Positions 1 through 11,519 of a stretch of 64,000 bases of DNA are shown in pieces. Below the pieces are notes generated by a model that did not search any database, was not told the DNA's origin, and worked only from the letters and a program-made list of their open reading frames with translations. The translations under genes were made by a program, and so were the position numbers. The stretch's first letter is position 1. Each line of letters starts with the position of its first letter. The stretch spans positions 88,318-152,317 of the forward strand of contig JABCPU010000149.1 of NCBI GenBank assembly GCA_016800925.1, given 5' to 3'. This DNA is from Suillus spraguei. Taxonomy: Eukaryota > Basidiomycota > Agaricomycetes > Boletales > Suillaceae.

Positions 1-43
1 GTTTCAAGTTGCTGCTGGTATGGACATTTCCTTCAGTTCATAG

Positions 44-603
44 TTCGCCGCTGAAGGTTTTCCAGACTTCCAGCACGGTGACGACAACAATGACTCCTAC
101 GGGTCAAACGACTCTTATGGGTCAAGCAACAATGCCAATGACTCGAGCAACAATAACTCTTACGGGTCAAACGACTCTTATGGGTCGAGCAACAAGAACT
201 CCGACAACTCTTATGGGTCAAGCAACAATGCCAATGACTCCTATGGGTCGAGCAACAATGACTCCAACAACTCTTATGGGTCAAGCAATGCCCATGTCTC
301 CTATGGTCGAGCAACAATGACTCCGACAACTCTTATGGGTCAAGCAATGCCCATGTCTCCTATGGGTCGAGCAACAATGACTCCGACAGCTCTCATGGGT
401 CAAGCAACAATGCCCATGCCTCCTATGGGTCGAGCAACAGTGACTCCTACGGGTCAATCAGCTTGGACGCCTCTTATGGGTCGAGCAACAAGAACTCCAA
501 CAACTCTTATGGGTCAAGCAACAATGCCAATGACTCCTATGGGTCGAGCAACCATGACTCCTACGGGTCTAGCAACTCTTATGGATCGTCCAATTCTAAC
601 TAG
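44..603 (+). pseudogene. 3' end of a Ser/Asn/Tyr/Gly-rich repeat protein, frameshifted
   Basis: From an apparent acceptor (AG at 42-43) the frame of position 44 reads a short lead-in and then a low-complexity stretch rich in Asn, Ser, Tyr and Gly built from NDSYGSSNN-like words. Near 304-308 one G is missing from the recurring word TATGGGTCG. After that the same repeat continues in the frame of position 1 up to the stop codon at 601-603. The gene enters from the left edge, so N-terminus and any domain are unseen. Such tails occur in secreted or structural fungal proteins, but no function can be assigned. The frameshift could be real decay, repeat slippage or an assembly error. A long Met/Thr-rich ORF in another frame is only a shadow of the repeat. 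Confidence 0.55.
90..598. repeat. Coding minisatellite, interleaved ~15-60 bp units
   Basis: Imperfect tandem units share words such as ACTCTTATGGGTC, AGCAACAATGCC and CCTATGGGTCGAGCAAC. They recur in higher-order blocks of about 57-60 bp. All changes except the missing base near 306 keep the reading frame of the Ser/Asn/Tyr/Gly tail. Confidence 0.85.
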
Positions 604-1098
604 CCAATGTTTGTACCACCGTGAATATTTCGACTTCTCGTCCTACATACTTACGCCTGCTTCATTTGATTTGCAGATATACCCATGACGAAATGCACTT
701 TTGGTTTCTTCCGCGGTCGACCTTTTGGACTTCTTGTTGCTACTTATCTAGTTCACTCGTTGCGCAAGTGATACATAGGCATCATTGACATCAGTAAATT
801 CGCACATTTCTTGATTTGTTACCTGTCCCGAAAATCTACATGCTGCTACTTACTCTTGCTTATTTATACTTGTCACTTTTTTCACACGTACCGAAAAGCA
901 AATATGGTAGTCCTGCAGAATACTTCAATGATATGATCGCAAGAGTACATCCCAAAATGGTTTCAATAAGAATAGTAACAAACGATACATCAAAGTCTAG
1001 TTATCTATTCTGGAGTATATCCGTTCTGTATAACTATCGACTAGCCAGCCTAACGAATTTCTCAGAATGACACAATATGGCTCTCGGCCGCCGCTGGG
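604..1098. other. No gene seen
   Basis: AT-rich sequence with only short open frames (for example 816-1070) that show no recognisable domain. Confidence 0.5.
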
Positions 1099-2862
1099 CG
1101 TCCATCCTCGGTGTTCTATGGAAAACCAGGCCACCGTGCTCTACTTCCAAGACTTCCACCTCTTAAAACCTTCCTAGGAAGGTAAGTGCTCCCATTGGCC
1201 TCCGAACAACACCCTGTGCGACCATTCTGATATGTCATGTAAATTTATTCCGGGCCCAAGTTCACGTTTCGCTGAAATCCCCACGGCCTCAGTGATTCAT
1301 TGCCGTACTCTCAGTACCGATGTCGAGTTCGAGGTCGCGTGTGGTCTCGATATATGTTTGTCATGAACTGGATTGTTGCGTGGCCACCGTTTTGTGGAAA
1401 GATGAGACTCCCGTCTCCAATCGAGTCCATGTCTGGCCTTCAAGGTGATGACAGTGTCTCATTGTCCTCGTTTTTTTAGTCGCTGCTGATTGCCTTCTGT
1501 GTTTCTAGAAACTCCATGTATACTTGGTGGTAATGTCGATCATATTGTACCTGTTGCTAATGATGGTGAGTTAGAATTATCTCGGTCTTTGTCTGGGGCA
1601 ATTTTGTTGTCTCGTAGACGTTCACACTCGAACTTTATTGACCATGTCATCTTTTTCGGGCCGTATCAATCAGGGGCCCCATAAGTTCTCAACTTCGGAA
1701 GTCTCGTGAGTCGTCAAGTGGAAGAGTTAAAGACTTTAACCTGACCAGTGTGGTTACCGCAACAGAATCAAAATATGTTTCTCTTGAACTACGCAGGTTC
1801 GAAACTTGTTAAACTACAGTTTTTTTTCCTATTGGGACACACTTTGGCATTCATGGGTGGTTTCTTTAGAAGTTCATCGTAACTGGTCTTAGCCAGGTGG
1901 TTGCCACAACAGAATCAAAATCTGTTTCTCTTGGACTGTGCAGGTTTGAAACCTGCCGACGACAAGGTTTTTTCTACCGGAACACATCTTGACACTCACT
2001 CGTGGATGGTTTCTGTGGAAGTTCACCGCAACTGGCTCTAGCGTGGTGGTTGCTCCGACAGAATCAAAATCTGTTTATCTTGGACTGTGTAGGTTCGAAA
2101 CCTGCTGATGAAAACTTTTTTTCTCCAATCAGAACACACCTTGTCGCTCATGGATAGTTTCCTCAGAGGTTCATCTTGACTGGTCTTAGCCCCTGTGCAG
2201 ATTGTTGCTGCAACATTAATGTTTACTCCATGGCGAGTCGTACCTTTGGGCACGCGTTCGAAACACTAATTATATTGTGTGTCATGACTCGGAGGCTGCC
2301 GATATTTTATGTAGTTCCTCTTCGGGCTTAGTCGATTGCATATTGGATAATTGATGTCTGTATACGTGTCTGCGATATCAAGGCTGATCTGTGGACCACT
2401 GCACAGAGTATCTGCAGTGATTTTAGAATGCACTCGCGATCAAGAAGCAAGCAGAGAGACGTATTAGTATTTTGAAAATTCTTTGCTGTCGGGGCACACA
2501 TGAAGGTGTGTCTACATCATTGCAATCACTGTTCACCGTGAACATTTGTCTGAGCCAAACCTTCTGGATCTAGAAACCATCATTGCGGTTTGGCATGGTT
2601 CATGTTCTGCAGGCACAAATTAGTACTAGATTTTTGATCGTCTGTTTTCACAAGATATATTTCTTGCAGTCGAAGCTCCAGGCCTGCACACGCATTACTA
2701 GTAAATAACTGAAGGTCAATAAATTTTAAATTTCCAAACAGTCGTGAGTGCCCAAGGTGTTCGGAGCCCAATAGAAGCTATTTACCTTACTAGGAAGGTT
2801 CTGAGAAGTAGAAGCCTTGGAAGTAAAGCACGGTGGTCTGGCTTTCCATAGTGTTCCGATGG
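1099..2862. mobile_element. Inverted-repeat element of unknown class
   Basis: About 120 bp at 1099-1226 reappear in inverted orientation at 2748-2862. Both arms share, in order, the words CCACCGTGCT, ACTTCCAA, ACCTTCCTAG and CTCCGAACA. The arms are clearly diverged, so the element is old. The interior has no transposase ORF but holds the tRNA-like array at 1738-2230. A MITE-like or foldback element, or two unrelated insertions of one repeat in opposite orientation, are the options. Confidence 0.5.
1738..2230 (+). repeat. Tandem ~148-bp repeats with tRNA-Leu(CAA)-like core
   Basis: Three copies and part of a fourth, period about 148 bp. Each carries CAGAATCAAAATCTG, which folds as a 5-bp anticodon stem (ACAGA/TCTGT) with loop ATCAAAA, i.e. 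anticodon CAA. A longer variable region follows, then the T-arm/B-box word GGTTCGAAACC or GGTTTGAAACC. This is the class II (Leu) tRNA order. The acceptor stem does not pair well in any copy, so these look like tRNA-derived (SINE-head-like) repeats rather than working tRNA genes. The B-box may still bind TFIIIC. Confidence 0.5.
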
Positions 2863-5285
2863 ACAAGTTTGAACAGTTGATGTCTTAATCATGCTACAGT
2901 AAGCAGGAGGAATCTACGCTCTACACAAGAGATGATCCTTTTGTTGAGTTGCACGCATGTCTCGGACACGTTCTGCGAAGTACTAGTAATACCAACTTAG
3001 GTTTTACAGTGGATCTGCTGATAAATGCTTGTACTGTAAAACACCTACTTATATATCCTTGCCACCGGTAAAACTATGTTGACAACGTCCAGTAATATCA
3101 TGCCATCATTCCCGAAGATTCCCGATAAGTTCGAGCTCGTACCTCGACCCCTGATATCCAACACCTTTCATTACGGCATTGAAACAATTCAGAGTATGCA
3201 GTGGGTGCGCTGACTTCGCCCCTTGAGAACAGGGTCGCTGGTTCAGGTAAATGCTTTGGACGGTGCTCCAGCTTTTATGATGTCTTCATATTTAACCGAT
3301 CAATCTGAGTTATATTTCTTTTCCTCATGAATATTCGGACCTTGATACTAACTGTCCAGCGATTCGACACTGATTCACTAGTTCGTGCATTGCACACACT
3401 AATTTGATCGTGTTTCGGCATATGAGAAGTCCCGTAGACGATAAGTCACTGCCGGAAAGATCAATTGTGGGGCAGCTCGCTCTGTTGGGTGAGAAAGTCT
3501 GTTGAATTAGGGCCCGTGGATGCTATCCCACCAGTGGTTATCCTCGCCTCGATCAAGGACACATTTTTTCTCATATCGGAATCGCTGGATGCCCTAAAAG
3601 TATATCTCTTCGAGGTCCTATCTTATCTCAACAGTTATAATATCACGACCTCACAGCTGACATCAGACATCGACCGTTCAAGCTTGTCCGTTCCAAAAAG
3701 CAACCTCATCGCCAGTTCTACGGATATGCAGTATCTTTCGAATGGCTTTTATAGAGGAATACCACTCAGAAGCGTTGCATTCACCCTCAAATGCTATCAG
3801 GACACTGCAATCATGTAAGCATACGAACTCATTGCGGATGTTCCGCCCGACATGTGAATATGACCAGTTACCTTGTAGGAAGATGCGATTCGGCTCGGAG
3901 TCACCTTCAAAGAGCCTAAGGGAGAGTGTCCAACTCTGGATTGTTTCCTGACTTTCACGCACTGTCAGACGTCCCTAAGGCCTAAGGCTTAACTTGGCCC
4001 GGGGATTCGGGAAGCGGGAAATGCCGTATCGAATCTACACACTTCTCAACCTTCGTTTGTATACATAGAGTGGGAGAGAGGAGATAGCGAAGGCCCAGGG
4101 TGACGCGTGACGGTTTAGATTGGTATGAGCATCTTACATAACAATTTACATAATGGAAACTTTCTAAGCCAAAATCCTCTTGGCAAGAGTCGAAAACGGC
4201 TTGACTCGGAGAGGGTGGGTACCGGACGCCTCAATCTACATGGCATGGGGATCCAATGTTCTACCGATTGTACAACAATGCCTTACGAAGTCTCAAAACT
4301 TATCTGGCCCGAATGTGTCCGTGGTGTCGATACATTCGATCCAGATATGTTTTGAATCATTATCAGCAAGCAGTCGGCCGACCGTCAGCGCTTCAGTTGC
4401 TGTTCGCTTTTAATCAAAATATAGCGACTTGGGAGAGTCATCACAGTTGTTATGGCATGCGTGGACTACACATACTGTTGTTCTCGGTTTTCCATATCAA
4501 TTCATTGCTAAACTATCTGTCGCATCATTCGATTCAGATCAGTCTTACTCTTCCACTCTTCCTATCTCATAAATATCTTCAGATTTGAACCAGCCTGCCA
4601 GGCTTGTACTTTTTTCGCTTAGCGAGCATTGACGATCGCACACTAGTAAGCATTGATCGTTGAACGACACTGGGACGGTGGGAGTCATGGCGGGTAACCT
4701 ATGTAGCACAACACTCGGGGATATATCGGTGCCCTGGGCGCCTCTAAGGGATATGGATAGCACCGTGCTTTTGTCATTACTGAGTACTGATTTCGTGTGG
4801 TTTTATATTTTACAGTGCTTATGAGTATACAGCATCATCATCGGTGTGATTGTATGCTGTTGTTTGAGAAACTGGCAACATACATGGAAGTACACCAGTA
4901 CAATTCGGGCTTAGCCCTCCACGCACGACAATCTTAGTCTCCATGGTTTGTCAAGCTGATACATTGTTCTCGTGATAGTTCGGCACAAGATTAACTTTTT
5001 GCTGACAGTGACGTACAGGATAATATATATATATATCCTTGTTTATTGTCCGTTGCCGGTGTGTTCGTTGCTGCTGTTGAGATTGAGGTTGAGTGGATCA
5101 GGCTTCTGAAAGACGCGTTTGGGTTTGGGCTCCTAGTGGGCTGTTGTTAGAATAGCGGGAGTTTCTGTTGTTGGAGTAGCGATTCTTGTTGCGGGTGTCT
5201 ACGGTTTGCCATTCCTGGTTGTCGTTTTGGTGGCGAGGGGGTAGCGCGTGTGGTCTGTCTGGAAGGGTAGGAGCAGGTGTGTCCT
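2863..5285. other. No gene seen
   Basis: Mixed non-coding DNA. Overlapping short frames around 3465-3962 are interrupted and show no domain; they could be the remains of a gene. A 10-bp inverted repeat (GTTTTACAGT / ACTGTAAAAC) lies near 3002-3047. Confidence 0.4.
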
Positions 5286-5382
5286 CCCATGTGGTGTTGG
5301 AGTCGGGTATAGTTTCCTATGTGGTGTTGGAGTCGGATATAGTTTTCCCATGTGGTGTTGGAGTCGGGCATAGTTTCCCATG
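5286..5382. repeat. Minisatellite, about 30 bp x 3
   Basis: Three near-identical units sharing TGTGGTGTTGGAGTCGG followed by an ATAGTTT-like word, near 5287, 5318 and 5348. Open frames on both strands here (minus 5147-5446) follow from the repeat and have no recognisable domain. Confidence 0.75.
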
Positions 5383-5663
5383 TTAGCGGATCATTGGTTG
5401 GGAAAAGACGTACCTTGAGGGTAATATTTGTGCCTAGGGGGTTCACATCCCGAGCATTTCATCGAGCCTAAGTCATAAATAAACTTGGGCTCTGACCAAG
5501 GCAAGTATCGGTTGCAAAAGGCTCAGACTTAATGCATCGGCATTATGTTTCACCCACACGCTCTCACTCTATTCCATGAAGCCGAGACGAGGTTCACAAC
5601 TAACGCGGGTGAGGTCCATGTGCTTATATATACAGTTGTTACTGTCATTTGTCCCAGCTCTAG

Positions 5664-7709
5664 ATGGCATCTGAATTCCAGCCTCAAACACTGTACATAG
5701 GAGGGCACGAGGATGAACAGGGCACGAAGACACTAGTGGAAACATACCCGGTCACCAAGGACTCCGACCCTCCCTCACTCCCGGATGAGTTACCCGAAGG
5801 TGGTCTAGCAGCTTGGGCAACTGCTTTTGGATCGTAAGAATTATTATTTTGACAATAAGATGAAGTCTTAATTCATTTGTATAGGTTTCTTGTGATGTTC
5901 TGTGGCTACGGGTGAGTCTATTACTGGTTCTGGTCAAGAGTGGTGTATGACTGAAACTTACAAGTTATGCCACTTCATTTGGTGTATACGAAGGTACTAT
6001 TTTTTTACATAATAGCGAGGATGGATGATTAACTCTTACCCTCCAGATTTTTACTCCCAGTACTACCTCACAAAAAAAACATCGTCGGACATATCGTGAG
6101 TTTCTACTTTGGCGTTTCCGTGGCGAGGATCCTAAAGATCCCTTATAGATGGATAGGGAGCTTAAATATGTTTTTACTCACTTCTGTAGGCCTTATATCA
6201 GGTCCCTTGTATGACCGAGGATATTTGTGAGTGTAATTTTGTTGGAGATGCTCGATGATACTCATCACTCTTGAGTAGCTACCATCTCGTGGTTGTCGGT
6301 TCACTTCTGCAGAGTTTCTCTCTCTTCATGTTATCTCTATCGAAACCCAATCAGTACTATCAGGTAACCTCCCCCCTGCTCTCTGGTCTCGGATTCTGAT
6401 TCCGCACAGATATTCCTTTCTCAAGGAATAGGTTCTGGTTTCGCGGTGGGGCTCTTGTTTGTTCCGAGCGCCGCTATCATTTCCCATCATTTCCGACGCA
6501 AACGCACGGTGGTTCTGACGTTCGTCGCTGCGGGATCTTCGTTGGGCGCTACTATCCATCCGATCATGCTCAATTACCTCTTGAATGGCCCTCTCGGCTT
6601 TGCCAATGGCGTCCGTGCAAGCGCAGGGTTGATAAGTGGACTCCTTTTAATTGCATGTCTATGCATGCGGACTCGCCTTGATTCGCCGACGACACCGGTA
6701 AACTACTTTGCAGTAGCTAAAAAGTGTATTCGCGATTTACCGTTTATTTTCATGATAGTAGGGTGAGACCTATAACGCACCTTTTCTCGAATTCATCCAA
6801 GTAACTATCTTGTAGGGGCTTTATTTTCCAGATTGGCTTCTACTATCCGATGTTCTTCTATCAACTCGACTCTCTCAAGCATGGTCTCGGCGTCACATTC
6901 TCGTTTTACTCTGTAGGATCCAGCGCTATGCGAGTGATGTGCCTACTGACAGTGTCGCTAGCTAGTGATATTAAATGTTTCCAATTCTGTGGGACGAATC
7001 ATGTCTGGGTTCATCGCAGCTTTCACAGGAGTCCCGAATTTAACCGTAGCTTCGTCGTTTTCGTGCGGTGTACTCAACTTTGGATTGATTGGATTGAATA
7101 GCCTGGCTAGTACCATAGTACTTGGCGTGCTTTATGGCTATTTTGCAGGGCTATGTAAGTATATTTTTCTTTCTATTACGCTGTACTAAAGATGTGTTGG
7201 TGAATGGTGCAGACATCGGAACATGGATCCCACTTGTGGCTGATTTAACGCCCGACCTATCTGAGCTTGGGCGAGTAGTGATTCAATTTTAGATAAACCA
7301 ATCATCTGAACTGAATCATAGCGCACGGATGGGTATCTGCTTTGCTATGAGCGGTGAGTCTTGTCAAGTGATAATCACCTTCAAGCTGTTACTAACGTGC
7401 ACGGACTGACTGCAGGACTTGGGTCTTTAATTGGCACGTGCATTTCTCACATTGCTTGCTTTAAAGTCTAAGTTTCATCCTAGGAACCCCCATATCTGGC
7501 GCCCTGCTAACATCGCACTATACCTGGTGGATACCCGCGTTGTTCTCCGGGGTGAGCTCTGCCATTTTCTCTATCAAAGTCGAGTCCGATATACTGGATC
7601 ACAGGTCGTCTCTCTGGTTGGTAGCGCGATGTATGCCACCATGCAGTTTATGTTATCCAGAGAGAGATCGAAGAGACACGGTGCTCAACCCAAAGCATCA
7701 GAAGGTTGA
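5664..7709 (+). CDS. MFS transporter, monocarboxylate-transporter (MCT/SLC16-like) family
   Basis: Predicted plasma-membrane permease for an organic acid or similar small solute; the substrate cannot be read from sequence. Fourteen exons give an unbroken 453-aa frame: 5664-5833, 5885-5911, 5965-5993, 6047-6095, 6149-6226, 6279-6363, 6410-6762, 6816-6912, 6962-7154, 7213-7270, 7322-7353, 7416-7433, 7484-7551, 7605-7709. The family signature PEGGLAAW precedes the first membrane helix. SWIGS after helix 1, SAAIISHHFRRKR in the middle and GRIMSGFIAAF in the second half fit the MCT group of fungal MFS proteins. Two introns need GC donors (GCGAGT at 7271, GCACGT at 7434); the minus-strand paralogue at 20648-22689 has GT at both sites, which supports the model. 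The start ATG opens the only frame reaching the signature. Confidence 0.88.
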
Positions 7710-8396
7710 TCGCCCCAATAAATACGCCTTTTGATGGAAAGCCATCGGTTCCTTACGCTTTCGAGCCCCTTTTACAGAAGCGGGTTGCGCAAAGAGTGCA
7801 TGTAAGCTAGGTGGTCCTCATACCAAACGCTACAGGATGCGCTCCCCCGCGTATCTTTACCCGTCTTCACCGGGCCCGAGTATCCATGATTAGATAGACA
7901 AGCATATTTGTTGAAAGTCGTATCACGGTATCATGCAGTTCTGATAGAGTATTTAGTATTGTAAGACAATAATAATGACATCGTAAATTCCCTCACTGAG
8001 AATATAAGACTGAATTGAAGAAACATTATATTGGGACTCACTCTTGAACTTAGGATTGCTCCAGCTCCAGCCTTGTAAGTGCACTTGGAAATAAGCAACT
8101 CGTTAGCCATTCCCGGTGCACAAGTAAATGACTCAAGCGTTACGAAATCGAAGGCGCTTACTAGTATCAGTATCAGTAGCTTTGTATGTAGAAATTCAAG
8201 CCTATCACCACACCATCACCTTCCTGTTTCAATGCGATGATGCCGCGAATCGATGGAACTGTAGAAAATCGGGGGGAAAGTTAAAAAGACAAAGAGTTCC
8301 TGAAACAATCTAGATGTCGAAATGCGGTGTTGATGCATTGTTATCGGTTGATTGATTTGGAGTTATCGCTGACTTGAGTCTAACCATCATGTCCAG
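7710..8396. other. Intergenic; likely holds the eIF4E-like 5' end
   Basis: No conserved coding frame. The first exon or exons and the start codon of the downstream eIF4E-family gene probably lie here but could not be fixed by reading. Confidence 0.4.
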
Positions 8397-9830
8397 TCCC
8401 CCAAACTCGCTGCAAGCGTCTATGCACGCTCCAAAGCCGAGAAACTATCATCAACCATTCGCCCGCCGTCCTTGAACCAGCTCGCTGCGCGTATCAATCT
8501 CAGCAGCGGTACAAACACGCCGTCATCATCCCCAGCCCGCCCACGTCTCGCTGCTTCACTCCTGCGCACGGGATCACAAACTTCACTGTCTACGACGTCC
8601 ACGAACGACTCAACAGCTGTTAATGCCCCTTCCACTCGCTCGGTATCTCCAGCGTTCACTGCTACAACTGCCGCCACACCGCCGAAATCTACGACTCCAT
8701 CGATACCAGAGGATGCGCCACTTGTCTCTACAGAACCTTTAACGCAGGAGAACCTTAAAGAGCTTAATCAGGAGTCGAAAACTGAGAAGAAGGTGAAGGG
8801 GTACAAGAATATTCCATCTCTTGACGCGATAACAGCGCATTTGGCTAAGGCGAGATCGCTGAGCGTCGACGGGTCTGCGCGGCCACCGGAAGCTGAGATG
8901 GTGGAAGATCCAAAGACGCCGGGAGCTACTATGAAAGCGCCAGAGCATCCGTTACAGTTCCCTTGGTGAAGATTTCTGTTAGTTGTCTACCGCACTATTG
9001 TCTAATTACGTGTGTAGGACGATCTACCATGACACGAAATCTAAAGCACCCTTTGTTCATCCAAAGGGAACTACTGAAGAGAGTAGCACTGGCACACCCT
9101 TCTTTCTGCCCCACCTGAGACAGAAGACTATGAAGCTGGTCTGACTGTCATTGGAGAGTTCAATACGGTAGAGTCCTTCTGCCGGTACTTCAACTGGCTG
9201 AAACCACCTTCCAAACTGGACCGTAATTCCAACTATCACATTTTTAAATCAGGAATTAAACCAATGTGGGAGGATCCAGCAAACTCCAACGGTGGAAAGT
9301 GGGTTTTGACAATGAAGAATAATCCTGCACTTCTAGACCGCTGCTGGACATGGCTTGCGATGGCACTGGTTGGTGAAGAGCTCGAGGAAGGGGACGAATT
9401 TGCGGTGCGGTGGTTAGTCTTCGGAGCAAGGTCGATAGGATTCAAGTATGGACGAGGAGCAAAGATGATGTCGAGAGGCTGAACGGGATAGGTAAAAAGC
9501 TAATAAAGCTTCTAGACGTCTCCGAAGCGGATAATATTGGTCTTGAGTTCCAGGTTAGTTCCTAGCTACTCTATACAGGAACACGACTGATAATATATTT
9601 TTTATCAGTACAACACAGATGACCGACCGCTACCTAACAAATTCATCTTCATACAGTCGGCTCCTGCATCTTCCTTCCGCCCCTCATTCGGAGTTGCAGC
9701 TCATGGACATAAAGGGTCGTCGGGGGGCGTCACTAGTCCAACCAGCGATGTCGGGACTCCGGCGACCGCTGCTTTTGGGAACTTCGGCATACCTATCGGG
9801 GGCACATCTGCCTGGAGAGGAAAGCGTTGA
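8397..9830 (+). pseudogene. eIF4E-family cap-binding protein gene with two 1-nt frameshifts
   Basis: eIF4E proteins bind the mRNA 5' cap. A Ser/Thr/Pro/Ala-rich N-terminal exon (after an acceptor at 8395-8396) ends in HPLQFPW, continued after an intron (about 8968-9018) as TIYHDTKSK. The cap-binding core follows: FCRYFNWLKPP, YHIFKSGIKPMWEDP (the WE pair that stacks on the cap), GGKWVL and RCWTWLAMALVGEE, then CGAVVSLRSKVDRIQVWT. A last intron (about 9556-9606) leads to a Gly/Ser-rich tail and a stop at 9828-9830. Two changes break the frame: one near 9100-9110 in a T/C run, and one near 9399-9401 (GAATTTGCGG, one T short). Both are in short homopolymer-like runs, so assembly error is a real alternative to decay. 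The start codon is upstream and uncertain. Confidence 0.8.
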
Positions 9831-10425
9831 TTCCATGCTGATTCGTTATTGTATTGGAACCAGGTGCTGATAGCGTGGTGCTGACAAGAATAAAAGATGT
9901 CTTGACAAAGATGTATATTGTACCCAAGCTCACTTTTCGGTGGTGGCGTTCGTAGCTGCTCTCGCGTGTTAACTTATATTTTGTTCGTGTACAAATTGCA
10001 ATCACACATCATGGACTAACACATAAAATAATTGCTGGGCTTGTTTTGGGATTCATCGACATTATTCGGTAGTGGCGGTCAAAGATGTGAATCGCGGATA
10101 TTCTTGTCTGGATCATATTGTCAGTCCATGATTGCACCACGCACGGTTCCCAAACTTTCTCATACCCCACGCAGCGGACTCAGAAATGCGCATGGAGGTT
10201 AGTTATTTCCACTGTGCCAAAAATTTCAGTCGAGCCTTTCGAACCAGCTTGGCGTTATCATGTTACAAACAGTATTTACAAGCGAGGGCGGCCCCCTACT
10301 AGTATTCCAAGATCTCCATTGCTCGACTTGAGCGACAGGAGCTTTGTGTAGAAGCCAACACGTTGATCAACTCTGCGAATTACTATCACTCACGCGTCAG
10401 TACCAACAACCATACTGGACTGATG
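9831..10425. other. No gene seen
   Basis: 3' flank of the eIF4E-like gene and intergenic DNA; the short open frames have no recognisable features. Confidence 0.5.
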
Positions 10426-10679
10426 TCAAGCAGAAACACGACTCACTTGGCAAAAAAGGGGGGTCTGCCATACCGGTGAGTCATGCGGTCAAATCCAGGA
10501 CACAAACTACTGATACTCACGCAATATCCTTTAGGGCAGCCTATGCATTGCGAATCGTTTACGCAGAATGTAGAACACTGAGCGTTCCGAGCAAGCATAC
10601 TGCCATCGTCAGTGGGCCTGGCAGATATGGATGATGCCAAAGCAGCAGCGACAAGGATAATCACAGAGGGAAAACGCAT
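10426..10679 (-). CDS. Small secreted cysteine-rich protein (effector-like)
   Basis: Exon 1 reads from 10679 with a clear signal peptide (MRFPSVIILVAAALASSISA). A short Cys-rich module follows with spacing C-x3-C-x5-C-x2-C-x4-C, and exon 1 ends at a GTGAGT donor. The likeliest acceptor joins to a short exon adding one more Cys and a stop at 10426-10428. The mature peptide would be about 45-50 residues. A homologous gene lies at 61104-61397 on the same strand, with a similar leader and a conserved word around the donor (GTGAG.ATCAGTAGTTTG). An upstream in-frame Met at 10706 is possible, but 10679 gives the better signal peptide. Function unknown; secreted fungal peptides of this size often act at host or microbe interfaces, which is inference. 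Confidence 0.6.
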
Positions 10680-11519
10680 TGAGTGAGATGATGTGATATG
10701 GGGCAAGATACTTTTGAAGAGGACAGTAGGGCGACGGCATGCTTTATACCTGAATATCGTTCTTCATGGTGAATATACGGCGGTATAGAAGGGACCTGTC
10801 CACCGGAATCCCTTCGATAGCCTCGCGTAATATGGTTTCTCGTGTGCTTGCATCGTCGAATGGATATGACTATCTGGAGTGCCAGCAGATCACCATACAA
10901 GCCTTGGGTCCATTGACCATTTTGTGTAGAACAATTGATGATCCGATCAGTTGGCACACTTGAACATTCGAATCATCAGTGAGAATCGATAACCAAAGGG
11001 ATTTATTCGTAGTGAAGCTGGACCGATAGAGATACCATTATTTGGTGCTGGTTCTGCCAGCACACAGCATGACTGAAATTATTAGGATAGTGCAAGAAAG
11101 ACGACTCCGAGGTCTAATTGTGATTCACCGCCAAATTCAAGTTGCATCGTGAGACACTCAACAACTTGAAGTTCTAAATATTAATGTTGTCTTCGACTAT
11201 ATGTTAAATTTATATACGCAATGTATATATACCTCTGCATAAGTATGAGATGTTCCTTGTAAAATTTCGAGAAAAAATATGCGGTCGCAGGTTATTCCAG
11301 TGAGATGGTACCTTGCCAAGGCTCCGAAGACGAACGACCCTAATAACTTTATCAATCACATAACTTGTAAATGAATTCAACCAGTCATGATGCGAAGCAG
11401 CAGATCACCGTGTACACGTGCGATCTCTCAAGATTTCTTGTGCAAGTGACACGTATTACCTCAAGGATTATCCAGCTGTTTGCATATATGATGGCAGTCG
11501 CGAGGAAACTTACCAACAG

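Noticed and set aside
9..688. Met/Thr/Pro-rich plus-strand ORFs and a His/Ser/Cys-rich minus ORF at the left edge
   Set aside because: Other-frame readings of the Ser/Asn/Tyr/Gly repeat, whose own frame ends at a stop right where the repeat ends.
1738..2230. Functional tRNA-Leu gene cluster
   Set aside because: Anticodon and T arms are good, but no copy has a pairing acceptor stem.
5147..5446. 99-aa minus ORF as a gag-like gene
   Set aside because: Mostly minisatellite translation with a Pro/Gln tail; no domain or conserved start.
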